From assembly GCA_937125225.1 (NCBI GenBank), contig CAKZLE010000027.1, forward strand, positions 1 through 64,000: a stretch of 64,000 nucleotides of DNA, read 5' to 3'. The position numbers were made by a program, and so were the translations under genes. Of this stretch, positions 29,601 through 38,094 are shown one piece after another (positions within the stretch are counted from its first letter, which is position 1; every line of letters begins with the position of its first letter). Under the pieces are notes generated by a model. That model was given only the letters and a program-made list of their open reading frames with translations. It was not told where the DNA came from and did not search any database. The stretch comes from an uncultured Spirochaetia bacterium (GTDB lineage Bacteria; Spirochaetota; Spirochaetia; CAKZLE01).

Positions 29601-29981
29601 TTCTCGACACTCGGCTACTGGAATGGTAATGCAGTGATGTATGTGACGATCGGTGTCTTCATATTCCCATTAGCATGGCTTCTGCTCATGCAGAGAAAAC
29701 ATACAAGAATGGTCGAACAGTTCAATATAGTATTTGCGGCAGAGCGACCTGATAGACCTGAGACTACCCATTTTGGATACAACTTCTTTGCCCACTACCG
29801 TAGGGCTCTAGGGATGTATCTCACCCCATGGGCAACTCGATGGTGGACCGGGGTTGTCACGTTGACAGATTCCCTGGGAGGAACGATGAGAAGGATCTAT
29901 ACCGGAAACGGGCAGACCTATGCATTCCAAATAATCCTCTATGGTACGGTGCTGTTGTTACTACTTAGGGGAGGGTTCTAG
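26670..29981 (+). CDS. Double proton/Na+ antiporter subunit: two MrpD/NuoN-type modules fused (MbxH-MbxH'-like)
   Basis: Two antiporter cores: LKPFPSNGWAIDAYEASDPAVSAMISAVGASG...RRMLGYSSVGQIG and MGSLGLHIWLPGAYAEAENEISSLLSSVVSKAG...IKYTLAYSSMGQVGYM, joined by a hydrophilic linker. Confidence 0.9.
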   Translation: MVSPLYILGIGLGIAFLLPLFEKLGKKIPRIITLITLMVFTLIAVSWVVMISGAVDKFPVIFNTIGFKAPFAISLQVGLIEALVLVMINTAALLSGLFLSLRKDSHWEGKQIVLFLTLVIGVNGLVLTRDLFNLFVFLEIVSISMYALIASNDEKHAYEAGFKYLIAGSIASAFYLIGVIYLYRFTGTLFIDQIVAMDLAALQATHPGLVFAIALIMLGLLIELKPFPSNGWAIDAYEASDPAVSAMISAVGASGVVFAFYKISSLFPPEMAEIVVASGAVTFVFSQLVGLRQKRVRRMLGYSSVGQIGIIVMIIGLQRILKIDDAQMIMSSAIILLGNHIFSKAGLFWLSDIFDQEQLRRVRRRPLMIVLFGVFLGSLAGLPPFPAFWAKWRMITVLAESDKLFLIIIILLGSLFEAGYLFRWFTTLLRDESDPGDIHEEQIPEDIPVSSSQTGVVSSTRALAALAENAGSVVEELPVLSVEDPTAAEKRNPVVLAVVAISSVIVIAAGVLLGAEFLRASNELLLLIPVAVLTAGILFDLLHLPHRIHLILAMAGISFYSYRILMGLDGIYLVFGILFLTGSLIQMISLYVKKSLHFGLIPMITALILSLGNLLISTTRLGFFFSWEMMTVLSSLLILRGRKASGAGLRYLLFSLGGAYSMLIGLMLYPDFSLLLQGVRDVSTPPVLAVFLISIGAMVKMGSLGLHIWLPGAYAEAENEISSLLSSVVSKAGLFLLFVTSSLYLIPLLPSGNIPVSVLLGWIGAFTALAGAFFALFQEDIKYTLAYSSMGQVGYMLLAFSLMTHLGWVTSLYMAVTHLLFKALLFLAVAGVLYRTKTRMMYQMGGLIKRMPISFITVLLSIIALSGVPPLTGFGGKWLLYTALIEKGWYLQAGVAMFASAIAFLYLFRLIHVIFLGQLKDEHRAMKEAPIGFLIPQVVGMIVIMLFSMYPSLLIGPLQRAVTPFFSESIIWEGYTVFSTLGYWNGNAVMYVTIGVFIFPLAWLLLMQRKHTRMVEQFNIVFAAERPDRPETTHFGYNFFAHYRRALGMYLTPWATRWWTGVVTLTDSLGGTMRRIYTGNGQTYAFQIILYGTVLLLLLRGGF

Positions 29982-29982
29982 G

Positions 29983-30897
29983 ATGATGAAAGATATTGCG
30001 ATCAAGGCAGGATATACTCTGATCTCTTTGTTTGTGATCACAAATTATGGATTGCTTCTTGGTGGGACCATGGCAAGAGTACGGGCGAAGGTTCAGGGAA
30101 GGATAGGGCAGCCGGTCTGGCAGCCCTATATCGACATCATAAAGAACAATGTTCTCAGGACAGGGATCTCCCATGGCGTGATGTTCTATCTCGGGCCGGT
30201 CTTCAGACTTGCGGGAGGATTGGGAACCTACCTGTTCATCCCTGCAGTATATGGATCACTCGTCTTCGCTAACTTTGCTTTCTCAGGGGACCTTCTGTTA
30301 GTGATGTATTTCATCTTCTTCGGACAACTGGGTATGGCCTTGGGAGCTGGTCAGAGCGGCCACCCCTATAGCCCTATTGGAGTAGCTAGAGGGCTTGCAC
30401 AGATGTCGGCCTTCGAAGTCCCCTTTGCCCTATCGGTCATAGCGATCGCTGCACAGTATCAGACTCTTTCTGTGACAGAGTTCGTAGCCCTGCAGCAGGG
30501 GGGGATACTGAACTGGATAGTATTCACCAACCCTCTGGCAACTATAGCGGCGATGATCTCGTTTCTCGGTATGTCGATGGGGAACCCTTTCAGTATCGTC
30601 ATCGCTCCTCAGGAGATCCCGATCGGACCTCCTACAGAGATGCAGTCAAGCTTTCTCGGGATGCTTCAGACCAACCGTGCAATCTTCAATGGTGCGAAAC
30701 TGGTATTGTTCATGAATCTCTATTTCGGTGGTGCGACATCGGTTCTCTCTATGGTAGTGAAGACCTTCCTGATCTATCTCTATACCGTTATCGTCGGGGC
30801 CTCCTTTCCGAGATTCAGAGCTGATCAGTCAATCAGGTTCTTCCTGGGGATACCGACTCTTATCGGTATCGCCGCAGTCGTAGTGCAGATGATATAG
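29983..30897 (+). CDS. NuoH/MbhM-like membrane subunit
   Basis: ORF 29941..30897, ATG 29983 or 29986 preferred; NuoH-like RGLAQMSAFEVPFALSVIAIA...EIPIGPPTEMQSSFLG. Confidence 0.85.
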   Translation: MMKDIAIKAGYTLISLFVITNYGLLLGGTMARVRAKVQGRIGQPVWQPYIDIIKNNVLRTGISHGVMFYLGPVFRLAGGLGTYLFIPAVYGSLVFANFAFSGDLLLVMYFIFFGQLGMALGAGQSGHPYSPIGVARGLAQMSAFEVPFALSVIAIAAQYQTLSVTEFVALQQGGILNWIVFTNPLATIAAMISFLGMSMGNPFSIVIAPQEIPIGPPTEMQSSFLGMLQTNRAIFNGAKLVLFMNLYFGGATSVLSMVVKTFLIYLYTVIVGASFPRFRADQSIRFFLGIPTLIGIAAVVVQMI

Positions 30898-30907
30898 AGA
30901 GGATGAG

Positions 30908-31570
30908 GTGAGTGCGATGAAAAAAGATGAGATGAATGAACAGATAGCTCAGATCGATAAAGCAATGAGACTCGGTAATGAGGGATTATCTGATGATCAG
31001 AAGGCCTATTTTTGTGATCAGAGACCTGAAAGGATAGACCCGTATCATGGGATCTTGGAAAGATTTGCCAATTGGGCACGAGCTGAATCCCTTTGGATCC
31101 TCGGTTTCGGTACCGGTTGTGGGGCAATAGAGCTGCGACCATTGATGACCTCTCGATATGATATGTATCGGTATGGGATTCAGCCTCGACCGACACCGAG
31201 ACAGGCTGGAGTGTTCGTGATCGGTGGGTATGCATCGGTGAAGACGATGAAACGTATTGTGAGAAGTTATGAGCAGATGCAGGGACCTAAGTTCGTATTG
31301 GGACTTGGGAGCTGTACGATCAATGGAGGGATGTATTGGGATAGTTACAATACGATCAACCGACTTGATCATTATATCCCTGTAGATATCTATATTGCAG
31401 GGTGTATGCCGAGACCCGAGGCACTACTCGCTGGGTTCAATCGACTCAAAGAGATGATCAAAGCAGGGCAGTGTGATGGGATGAATTCTTATGCTGAGAA
31501 TTTTGATTGGTATAAGAAGAATCAGAAACAGATCATCAAGCATTGGAATATGCCTGATTACAACTGGTAG
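30908..31570 (+). CDS. NuoB/MbhJ-like small subunit
   Basis: GTGCGAIEL, FVLGLGSCTINGGMY, VDIYIAGCMPRPEALLAGFNRLKE. Confidence 0.88.
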   Translation: MSAMKKDEMNEQIAQIDKAMRLGNEGLSDDQKAYFCDQRPERIDPYHGILERFANWARAESLWILGFGTGCGAIELRPLMTSRYDMYRYGIQPRPTPRQAGVFVIGGYASVKTMKRIVRSYEQMQGPKFVLGLGSCTINGGMYWDSYNTINRLDHYIPVDIYIAGCMPRPEALLAGFNRLKEMIKAGQCDGMNSYAENFDWYKKNQKQIIKHWNMPDYNW

Positions 31571-31581
31571 GAGGAGAGAAG

Positions 31582-32130
31582 ATGCGTACACAATTGCAAC
31601 AGGTCTCTACACGTTTCTCGATCACACTCATAGACGAACTGGCTCCCGAAAGGGATGACCTGCTGTTCGTTCAAGTTGAGAAGGATCAGGCAGTCCCTTT
31701 CCTCACCTGGTTGCAGGAGTTGGCGGGGTATACTCATCTGGTATTCTTCACAGCTGTTGATTTCATTGAAGAGGGATATTTTCAATTGACCTATATGGTT
31801 CATGACTATTCTACTCATCAGGATCTCGCTGTGCTCCTAAAACTGGATAGAGAAGATCCTGTAGTTGAATCGATACACCATCTCTGGCCTCATGCTGCTA
31901 CCTATCAGCAGGAGATGTATGAGATGTACGGGATAGAGTTTCCGGGGAGTCCTAGACTCCATGATGACTTTGTCCTGGAGGGTTGGGATGATCTTCCTCC
32001 TATGAGAAGAGATTTTGATACCAGGCAGTATTCTGAGGATACCTACTTCCCTAGAGGGGGGAGAAAGAGCCGTGATACTGCTGAATATATGAAAGAACAG
32101 CTGTATCCCGGGGAGGCTGAGACATGGTAG
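31582..32130 (+). CDS. NuoC/MbhK-like 30-kDa subunit
   Basis: HLWPHAATYQQEMYEMYGIEFPGSPRLHDDFVLEGWDDLPPMRRDF. Confidence 0.88.
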   Translation: MRTQLQQVSTRFSITLIDELAPERDDLLFVQVEKDQAVPFLTWLQELAGYTHLVFFTAVDFIEEGYFQLTYMVHDYSTHQDLAVLLKLDREDPVVESIHHLWPHAATYQQEMYEMYGIEFPGSPRLHDDFVLEGWDDLPPMRRDFDTRQYSEDTYFPRGGRKSRDTAEYMKEQLYPGEAETW

Positions 32131-33302
32131 GTGATAAGGTGAAGAATAGAGACAAGTTCCCTCCTGTATCAGATGGTAAGAGTCAGTATGATCTCTATTC
32201 GGGAAAGTATCTGAAGGTGTGGCAGGGGCCGCAGCATCCCGGGATCACCGGAAATATGTCCCTTGAACTCGTTACCAGTGGCGATCAGGTCGTTGAAGCT
32301 AGAACTCATGTAGGATACCTCCATCGGGGGTTCGAGAAACTGATGGAACGTAGAAAATATATCCAGTGTTTCCCACTCGTTTGCAGAATCTGTGTTCCTG
32401 AACCTGATTTCAATGAGCACCTCTTTGCTGAATGTACTGAGGAGCTCGCAGGGATCACGGTACCGGAGAGGGCTCAGTGGTTGAGAGCCTTGACCCTGGA
32501 GATGGCTCGTCTTACCTCCTTTCTCATGTGGATCGGAGGACAGGCCGGCTCTTTTGGAATGGGGACTCTCGGTCAATGGACCGTAACCATGCGTGATTAT
32601 ATGCTCGATCTGTTCGAAGAGCTCTCAGGTGGCAGGATCTATCATATGTATATCATCCCGGGGGGGGTCAGGTCTGATATCCCGGAGGGGTATTTCTCAC
32701 GTGTCGAAGAGACGTTGCAGAAGGTCGAACATGTTCTTGATGATATCGAGCTGGCACTGTTTCATAATGCAGTCTTCAAGAAACGTGCGAAGGGTCTGGG
32801 GATCATTGATCCTTCCCTCGTTGATCTCTATGGGATCACCGGTCCGAATGCAAGAGCCAGTGGTATTTCGAGGGATGTAAGGAAGGACTCTTCCTATCTC
32901 ATCTATGATCAGCTTGATTTTCAACCGGTGACTGATGTGGGCGGTGATGCCTATGCGAGGACCTGGGTTCGATTTCAGGAGATGTACCAATCGATCGATC
33001 TGATCAGACAGATGATGCACAGGATGCCTGAAAGCGGTCCGTTCTTCACCAAACTACCCAATGTACTCCATTGGAAGATACCTGCCGGTCAGACCTATAA
33101 GCGGGCTGAGTGTACACGTGGGGAGTATGGTTTCTTCATGGTCTCTGATGGTTCAGAGTACCCGAGAAGGGTAGCTGTGAGAGGCCCGAGTTATACCCAT
33201 GCGGTCACTCTCATGGAGAGACTGGCTGTAGGTGCGAATATTGCTGATGTTGCTGGATTGATGGTATCTCTGCATACCTATCCACCAGAGATAGAGAGGT
33301 GA
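32124..33302 (+). CDS. NuoD/MbxL-like large subunit (lacks full NiFe ligand set)
   Basis: GPQHPGITGNMSLELV...THVGYLHRGFEKLMERRKYIQCFPLVCRICVPEPD; no C-terminal DPCxxC. Confidence 0.9.
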   Translation: MVGDKVKNRDKFPPVSDGKSQYDLYSGKYLKVWQGPQHPGITGNMSLELVTSGDQVVEARTHVGYLHRGFEKLMERRKYIQCFPLVCRICVPEPDFNEHLFAECTEELAGITVPERAQWLRALTLEMARLTSFLMWIGGQAGSFGMGTLGQWTVTMRDYMLDLFEELSGGRIYHMYIIPGGVRSDIPEGYFSRVEETLQKVEHVLDDIELALFHNAVFKKRAKGLGIIDPSLVDLYGITGPNARASGISRDVRKDSSYLIYDQLDFQPVTDVGGDAYARTWVRFQEMYQSIDLIRQMMHRMPESGPFFTKLPNVLHWKIPAGQTYKRAECTRGEYGFFMVSDGSEYPRRVAVRGPSYTHAVTLMERLAVGANIADVAGLMVSLHTYPPEIER

Positions 33303-33306
33303 GTCG

Positions 33307-35097
33307 ATGAGTATTAAAGATATCATAGCGCCGTTTTCTGTATGGAAACGTGCGTTTGAGAAACCCTATACATCTAAGAGACCTATTGATGAGAGACCAG
33401 GGGCTGCACGATATAGAGGATTCCATATCAATGATATGGCAACCTGTATAGGCTGCGGTACCTGTGAGGAGATCTGTCAGAACGCTGCGATCGATATGGT
33501 CCCTGTATCAAAGACAAAACATGGTGACTCCGGTTTGAGACCGATGATCGACTATGGTCGATGCTGCTGGTGTGCTCTTTGTGTCGATATCTGCCCGAGT
33601 GGCTCTCTGGGAATGAGCAATGAGTATATCTGGGTCGATAGTGATCCGGAAGTCTTCAGATTCATACCCGGTCAGGATAATAAGAGTTGGAATGATTCAT
33701 CTCTCGGGTATCGTAGAGCTGAGGGCTATGATCTGCTGGAAGGGGAACGGGTGGCGATGCCCATGCTCTCCTTTGAAGAGAGTCAGAAGAGTTTTATCGA
33801 GATGGTCCAGGGATATTCAGAGGAGCAGGCAAAACGTGAAGCTGATCGTTGTGTAGCCTGCGGGATCTGTATCGCAACATGCCCGGCCCATATGAAGGTC
33901 CCCGATTATATCGAAGCGATTCGAGAGGGTGATATGGAAGAGGGACTGCGTATCGTATATCAAGCAAATCCTCTACCGGCATCCTGTGGTCGAGTCTGTT
34001 CTCATGCTTGTGAGTATGTGTGTGCAGTAAAACATAAGGGTGAGGCCCTATCTATCAGATGGCTCAAACGGTATATCATAGATCAGATTTACAAGAATGA
34101 CTATCAGAAGATATTAGATGAGATACCGGAGGAGAATGGGAGACATATCGCTGTCATCGGCTCAGGGCCAGGTGGTCTGAGTGCTGCCTATTATCTGAGA
34201 CTCCTCGGTTATGCGGTGACAGTCTATGATGCGAATGAGAAGGCTGGAGGGATGCTCAGATATGGTATCCCTGAATACCGGCTTCCCTATGAACAGGTAG
34301 ATAAGGATATTATCTATATAGAGGGACTTGGAGTGACGATCGAACAGGATACAAGAATAGGGGTAGACCTCCCACTTACAGATCTCTATAAGAAACATGA
34401 TGCGATCTTCTTCTCAACCGGTCTGACAGACCCCTATGGGTTGAATATAGCTGGAGAAGATCTCAAAGGTGTGATGTCAGGTCTTGGAATGTTAGATGAT
34501 GTCACTCAAGGAAAGACTCCGGAGATAGGCTCCTCTGTCGTCGTCATCGGTGGTGGTAATGTGGCCATGGATGCCGCAAGAACAAGCAGAAGATATGAGG
34601 CGGATGTAACGATCCTCTATAGAAGACGAGAGGCTGATATGCCTGCTGATGAGGAGGAGGTCGAAGAGGCGCAGGGTGAAGGCTGTCAATTGATCACACA
34701 GGCTATCCCCTTACGATTGGAGAAAGGTGACAAGACACGTTTGAGACTCTACTGGGGTAGAGCTGAGATGGTTCCTGATGGCGAGGGAAGAAGACCGAAG
34801 CCTGTTCTCGTTGAAGGATCTGAAGAGCTCATTGAATGTGATACGGTAATCCCTGCTATCGGACAGGCTGCAGATTATTCCTTTATCCCTGAAGAACTCC
34901 TGAGTTCGATCGAATTCACTAGAGGGTATGTAAAGGTGAATGAATTCTACCAGACAGGAGATAAGAAGATCTTTGCCGGTGGCGATATCGCAAATTCTAA
35001 AAGAGATGCTATCAGTGCCATAGCGAATGGTCATTCAGCAGCAAAAGGAATAGATATCTATCTGAAAAATTTCAAAGAGGAAGTCAGTAGGGATTAG
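33307..35097 (+). CDS. NuoI-like diferredoxin fused to GltD/NfnB-like FAD-NADP(H) oxidoreductase
   Basis: CIGCGTCEEIC, CCWCALCVDICP; then CVACGICIATCP, FAD site GSGPGGLSAAYYLRLLGYAVTVYD, NADP site VVIGGGNVAMDAARTSRR. Confidence 0.9.
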   Translation: MSIKDIIAPFSVWKRAFEKPYTSKRPIDERPGAARYRGFHINDMATCIGCGTCEEICQNAAIDMVPVSKTKHGDSGLRPMIDYGRCCWCALCVDICPSGSLGMSNEYIWVDSDPEVFRFIPGQDNKSWNDSSLGYRRAEGYDLLEGERVAMPMLSFEESQKSFIEMVQGYSEEQAKREADRCVACGICIATCPAHMKVPDYIEAIREGDMEEGLRIVYQANPLPASCGRVCSHACEYVCAVKHKGEALSIRWLKRYIIDQIYKNDYQKILDEIPEENGRHIAVIGSGPGGLSAAYYLRLLGYAVTVYDANEKAGGMLRYGIPEYRLPYEQVDKDIIYIEGLGVTIEQDTRIGVDLPLTDLYKKHDAIFFSTGLTDPYGLNIAGEDLKGVMSGLGMLDDVTQGKTPEIGSSVVVIGGGNVAMDAARTSRRYEADVTILYRRREADMPADEEEVEEAQGEGCQLITQAIPLRLEKGDKTRLRLYWGRAEMVPDGEGRRPKPVLVEGSEELIECDTVIPAIGQAADYSFIPEELLSSIEFTRGYVKVNEFYQTGDKKIFAGGDIANSKRDAISAIANGHSAAKGIDIYLKNFKEEVSRD

Positions 35098-35103
35098 AGA
35101 GAA

Positions 35104-35132
35104 AGTACCTGTTCTCAAAGCGGACAGGTACT
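35104..35132 (+). terminator. Stem-loop downstream of the Mrp/Mbx/GltD operon
   Basis: agtacctgt-11 nt-acaggtact perfect 9-bp stem; weak T-tract. Confidence 0.4.
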
Positions 35133-35176
35133 GATATAATTCATTGATTATCAGATGAAAGAAAAGGTTGGAATAT

Positions 35177-35515
35177 ATGGTTGATGGACAGAGACTGGAA
35201 CTGATTGAGAAGATTAAATCAAGATTCTCTGAGGATAGATGCTCTCAGGTAGAGAGAATGATGTCAATCATGTCTAATCAGGTACGTTTCCATATTCTGT
35301 GTGCTCTTAACTTTGAGGCCTTCACGGTGACAGAGCTAGTTGAGATCACAGGGGCTCAGGTATCGAATGTCTCTCAACAATTGAAGATGATGACACTAGC
35401 CGGATATCTTGAGAAAGAGAGAAAAGGGAAGCAGATCTACTATCATCTGAAAGAGAAGAGGATCTCTCAACTGATACATGAATTAGAGGATATGTTTCCC
35501 ATCCAGAACCAGTAG
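35177..35515 (+). CDS. ArsR-family transcriptional regulator
   Basis: wHTH: VRFHILCALNFEAFTVTELVEITGAQVSNVSQQLKMMTLAGYLEKERKGKQIYYHL; ATG 35177 preferred. Confidence 0.88.
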   Translation: MVDGQRLELIEKIKSRFSEDRCSQVERMMSIMSNQVRFHILCALNFEAFTVTELVEITGAQVSNVSQQLKMMTLAGYLEKERKGKQIYYHLKEKRISQLIHELEDMFPIQNQ

Positions 35516-35533
35516 TAATATTTTATGACTGGC

Positions 35534-37042
35534 TTATGATATCTGGTCATAAGGGTCAGATATCATAGACATATTCAATCCTGATTGGTAGGTTCTCAGG
35601 AAGTCCCGAAACTTACCTTCACTTAACGGCTTAAGACAATAGTGTCCCTGGGCGTCTCCTACCCCGATATGTTTTGCACATGATAACTGGTATTTATTCT
35701 CTATTCCTTTTGCTAGGGTCTTGATACTGAGATCATGGGCTATAGAGGCGAATGATGAGTAGAATTTCAGCTGTTTATCTATTGAATCATTGGTCTTGAC
35801 GATAGAGGAGAAGTCTATCTTGATTGTATCGAACTCGCCTAGTAGAAATCATTTAACATCAAAAGCCTCGGTGTTGAAAGCATCGAGAGCTATACGTATG
35901 CCAGCCTCTTGGCACTCCCTGATCTTACCAGTAAGAGTATGATTACTCAGATGCTTGTCTTTTACATCGAATTCGATATATTTTGGATCAATATGATATT
36001 GTTCTGTCAACTCTAAGAATTCTATGACTGTAAAAGAAAAAATAGTCATAGAGCTAATATTCAAGACGATGAAGAAATCATCGGGGACTAGATGTTGAGT
36101 CTTGAGCCTACTGACTGCAGCGAGTGTCTTCTCAATGATCACCCGGTCGATCTTCTCCAGGAGATTCATCTCATATGCGATGTCTTTGAACTTCGCAGCC
36201 TCAATTATCCTGTAGGTATCTTTCTGCCGACGGGCAAAATTCTCACAGCCGATGATGGCCTGTCTCTTCAGATCTATTATAGGCTGGAAGAATGGTGAGA
36301 ACTCTGAAAGTACTTGCTCTTTCTGTAGGGCCGCTCTGAATTCATCGATATCTCTCTTCTTAGCTCTGATCAGTTCATCAGCTATGAGGTAGGGTAGTTT
36401 TCTCTCCTTTGCAGTAAAGGCAGTAACATGTGCGAGTTCTATCAGATCTTCAAACGTATCGGTCTGATAGTGGATACCTGATGTCGCTGTTCCAATGGTT
36501 ACACGTGTAAGAAAGAGATTTGTCGAATCATAGGTGTATATGAGTTCCTGCAGGACATGGGAAAGTGTATTAGTCATCCATTTCTGGTGTGTGATCTTCT
36601 CTAATGGTTCCATAAGTTCGATAGTGGGGAAGTTCTTCAATACGATAAAATAGTTAGGAGCGATACGGCTGACTGCTTTGTCCCCTAGAAGCGAGATGAG
36701 TTCCCGTTCGATGGCCATATAGAGCTCATCGTGTTCTACGGTTTCAAGTAGAGGTCTATAGTCTCCTTTTTGAGTGATCTCAATACACAGGCAGTATTGT
36801 TTAGCCGGATCTTTTGGGAACAGGGAATGAGTTCTTTTCAGGGTATGTTTGATCTCTTTGCTCATGGTGCTTCTCTTCATGATCACATGATTGTTGAATA
36901 GGATGATTAGAATGATGATACCTATGAGAAAAAGAGCCGGGGAGGAAAGAGTGACTCCAAGAAGAGAACACATCAGACTAAAACATAGTGATGTTATTAC
37001 GGTTCCTTTTCTCATCCCGGCTCCTCTATATCTTATACTCAT
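35534..37042 (-). pseudogene. Degenerate EAL-domain membrane protein interrupted by an in-frame TGA (35849-35851)
   Basis: Readthrough gives FLLGEFDTIKIDFSSIVK...LAKGIENKYQ...GVGDAQGHYCLKPLSEGKFRDFLRTY, i.e. the rest of an EAL domain in the same frame. Confidence 0.82.
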
Positions 37043-37046
37043 TACT

Positions 37047-38086
37047 CTATTCTGTTGGTTTCACAAAATAGCTTCCTCGATTCTTAAGAAGGAGTTTCGT
37101 CCCCTCTACGATTGCAGTCAGCGGTTTCTTGGATAGAAAGAAATCAAGACCGATACGTTTGTTCAGGAAATCATCCACTCCGGCGATCAAAGCTCCACCT
37201 CCATTTATGATAATCCCATTGGAGATGATATCTGCTGAAAGTTCTGCCGGTGTATTCTGGAGTACTTTCAGGATCGTATTCGCAATAGTCTCAATGGTTC
37301 GATAAGTACATCACGTATTTCGGATTCAGTTATAAGGATCTTCTTTGGTAATCCGGTAACAACATCCCTGCCGCTTGCAGTTGTGGTATTCTCATCAATG
37401 ATCTCTTCATGAAGAGAACCTACCTCGACTTTGATTCGCTCTGCAGTCATCTTTCCAATGAGTAGACCATGCTCATACTGCATATAGTTGATGATCGCTG
37501 AATCAATATAGTTTCCGGCGATCCTGATGGATTCTGAGACGACGATATCACCAAGAGAGAGGACTCCGATGTCTGTAGACCCTCCACCGATATCGATGAC
37601 CATAGAGCCATTACTGCTGTAGATATCGAGTCCTGCTCCGATACCGCCAGCTTTGACCTCCTCTTCAATGAAGATATCCTTCACTCCAAGTTTTTGAGCC
37701 AGACCGATCAGTGAATCTCTTTCGAGCTGAATCACTTCTGAGGGACAACAGATCAAGACAGTAGAGGCTTCAAGATTGATGGAGATGTTCTCCTCCTTTC
37801 GAAGTGCATGCTCGATGAGTTTCTTTGCTGAATCCATATCAGAGATGACTCCTTGGTTCAGAGGACTGACTATCTTGATGCCATGATGCCCCCTGCCGAT
37901 CATCTTTGCTGCATTATTCCCAATAGCAATGACATTACGTGATTCATAATCAAATGCGATGACTGAAGGTTCATTGAAGACAATACCGTCACCCTCTAAA
38001 TAGACTAGAAGGTTAGCGGTTCCTAGATCGATCCCGATATTCTTAGCTTGTGTCTTTGGTTTTCCCATTTTTAACATATTCATCAT
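37047..38086 (-). pseudogene. MreB-like actin homologue with a frameshift near 37290-37300
   Basis: ORF 37268..38086 ends early; C-terminus continues in another frame: IETIANTILKVLQNTPAEL...GGGALIAGVDDFL...PLTAIVEGTKLLLKNRGSYFVKPTE*. Confidence 0.82.
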
Positions 38087-38094
38087 TCTGTCTC

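Noticed and set aside
30908-33302. NiFe hydrogenase interpretation of the NuoB/NuoD-like subunits
   Set aside because: Large subunit lacks the second L1 Cys and the L2 DPCxxC motif; small subunit lacks the hydrogenase CxxC
33307-35097. Glutamate synthase small subunit (GltD) as the function
   Set aside because: Fused to a NuoI-type ferredoxin, last in an Mrp/Mbx operon, and no gltB in the window
35849-35851. Selenocysteine recoding of the TGA in the EAL gene
   Set aside because: Position is not a catalytic Cys site, no adjacent SECIS-like hairpin seen, and neighbouring genes carry a TAA and a frameshift, which fits decay better
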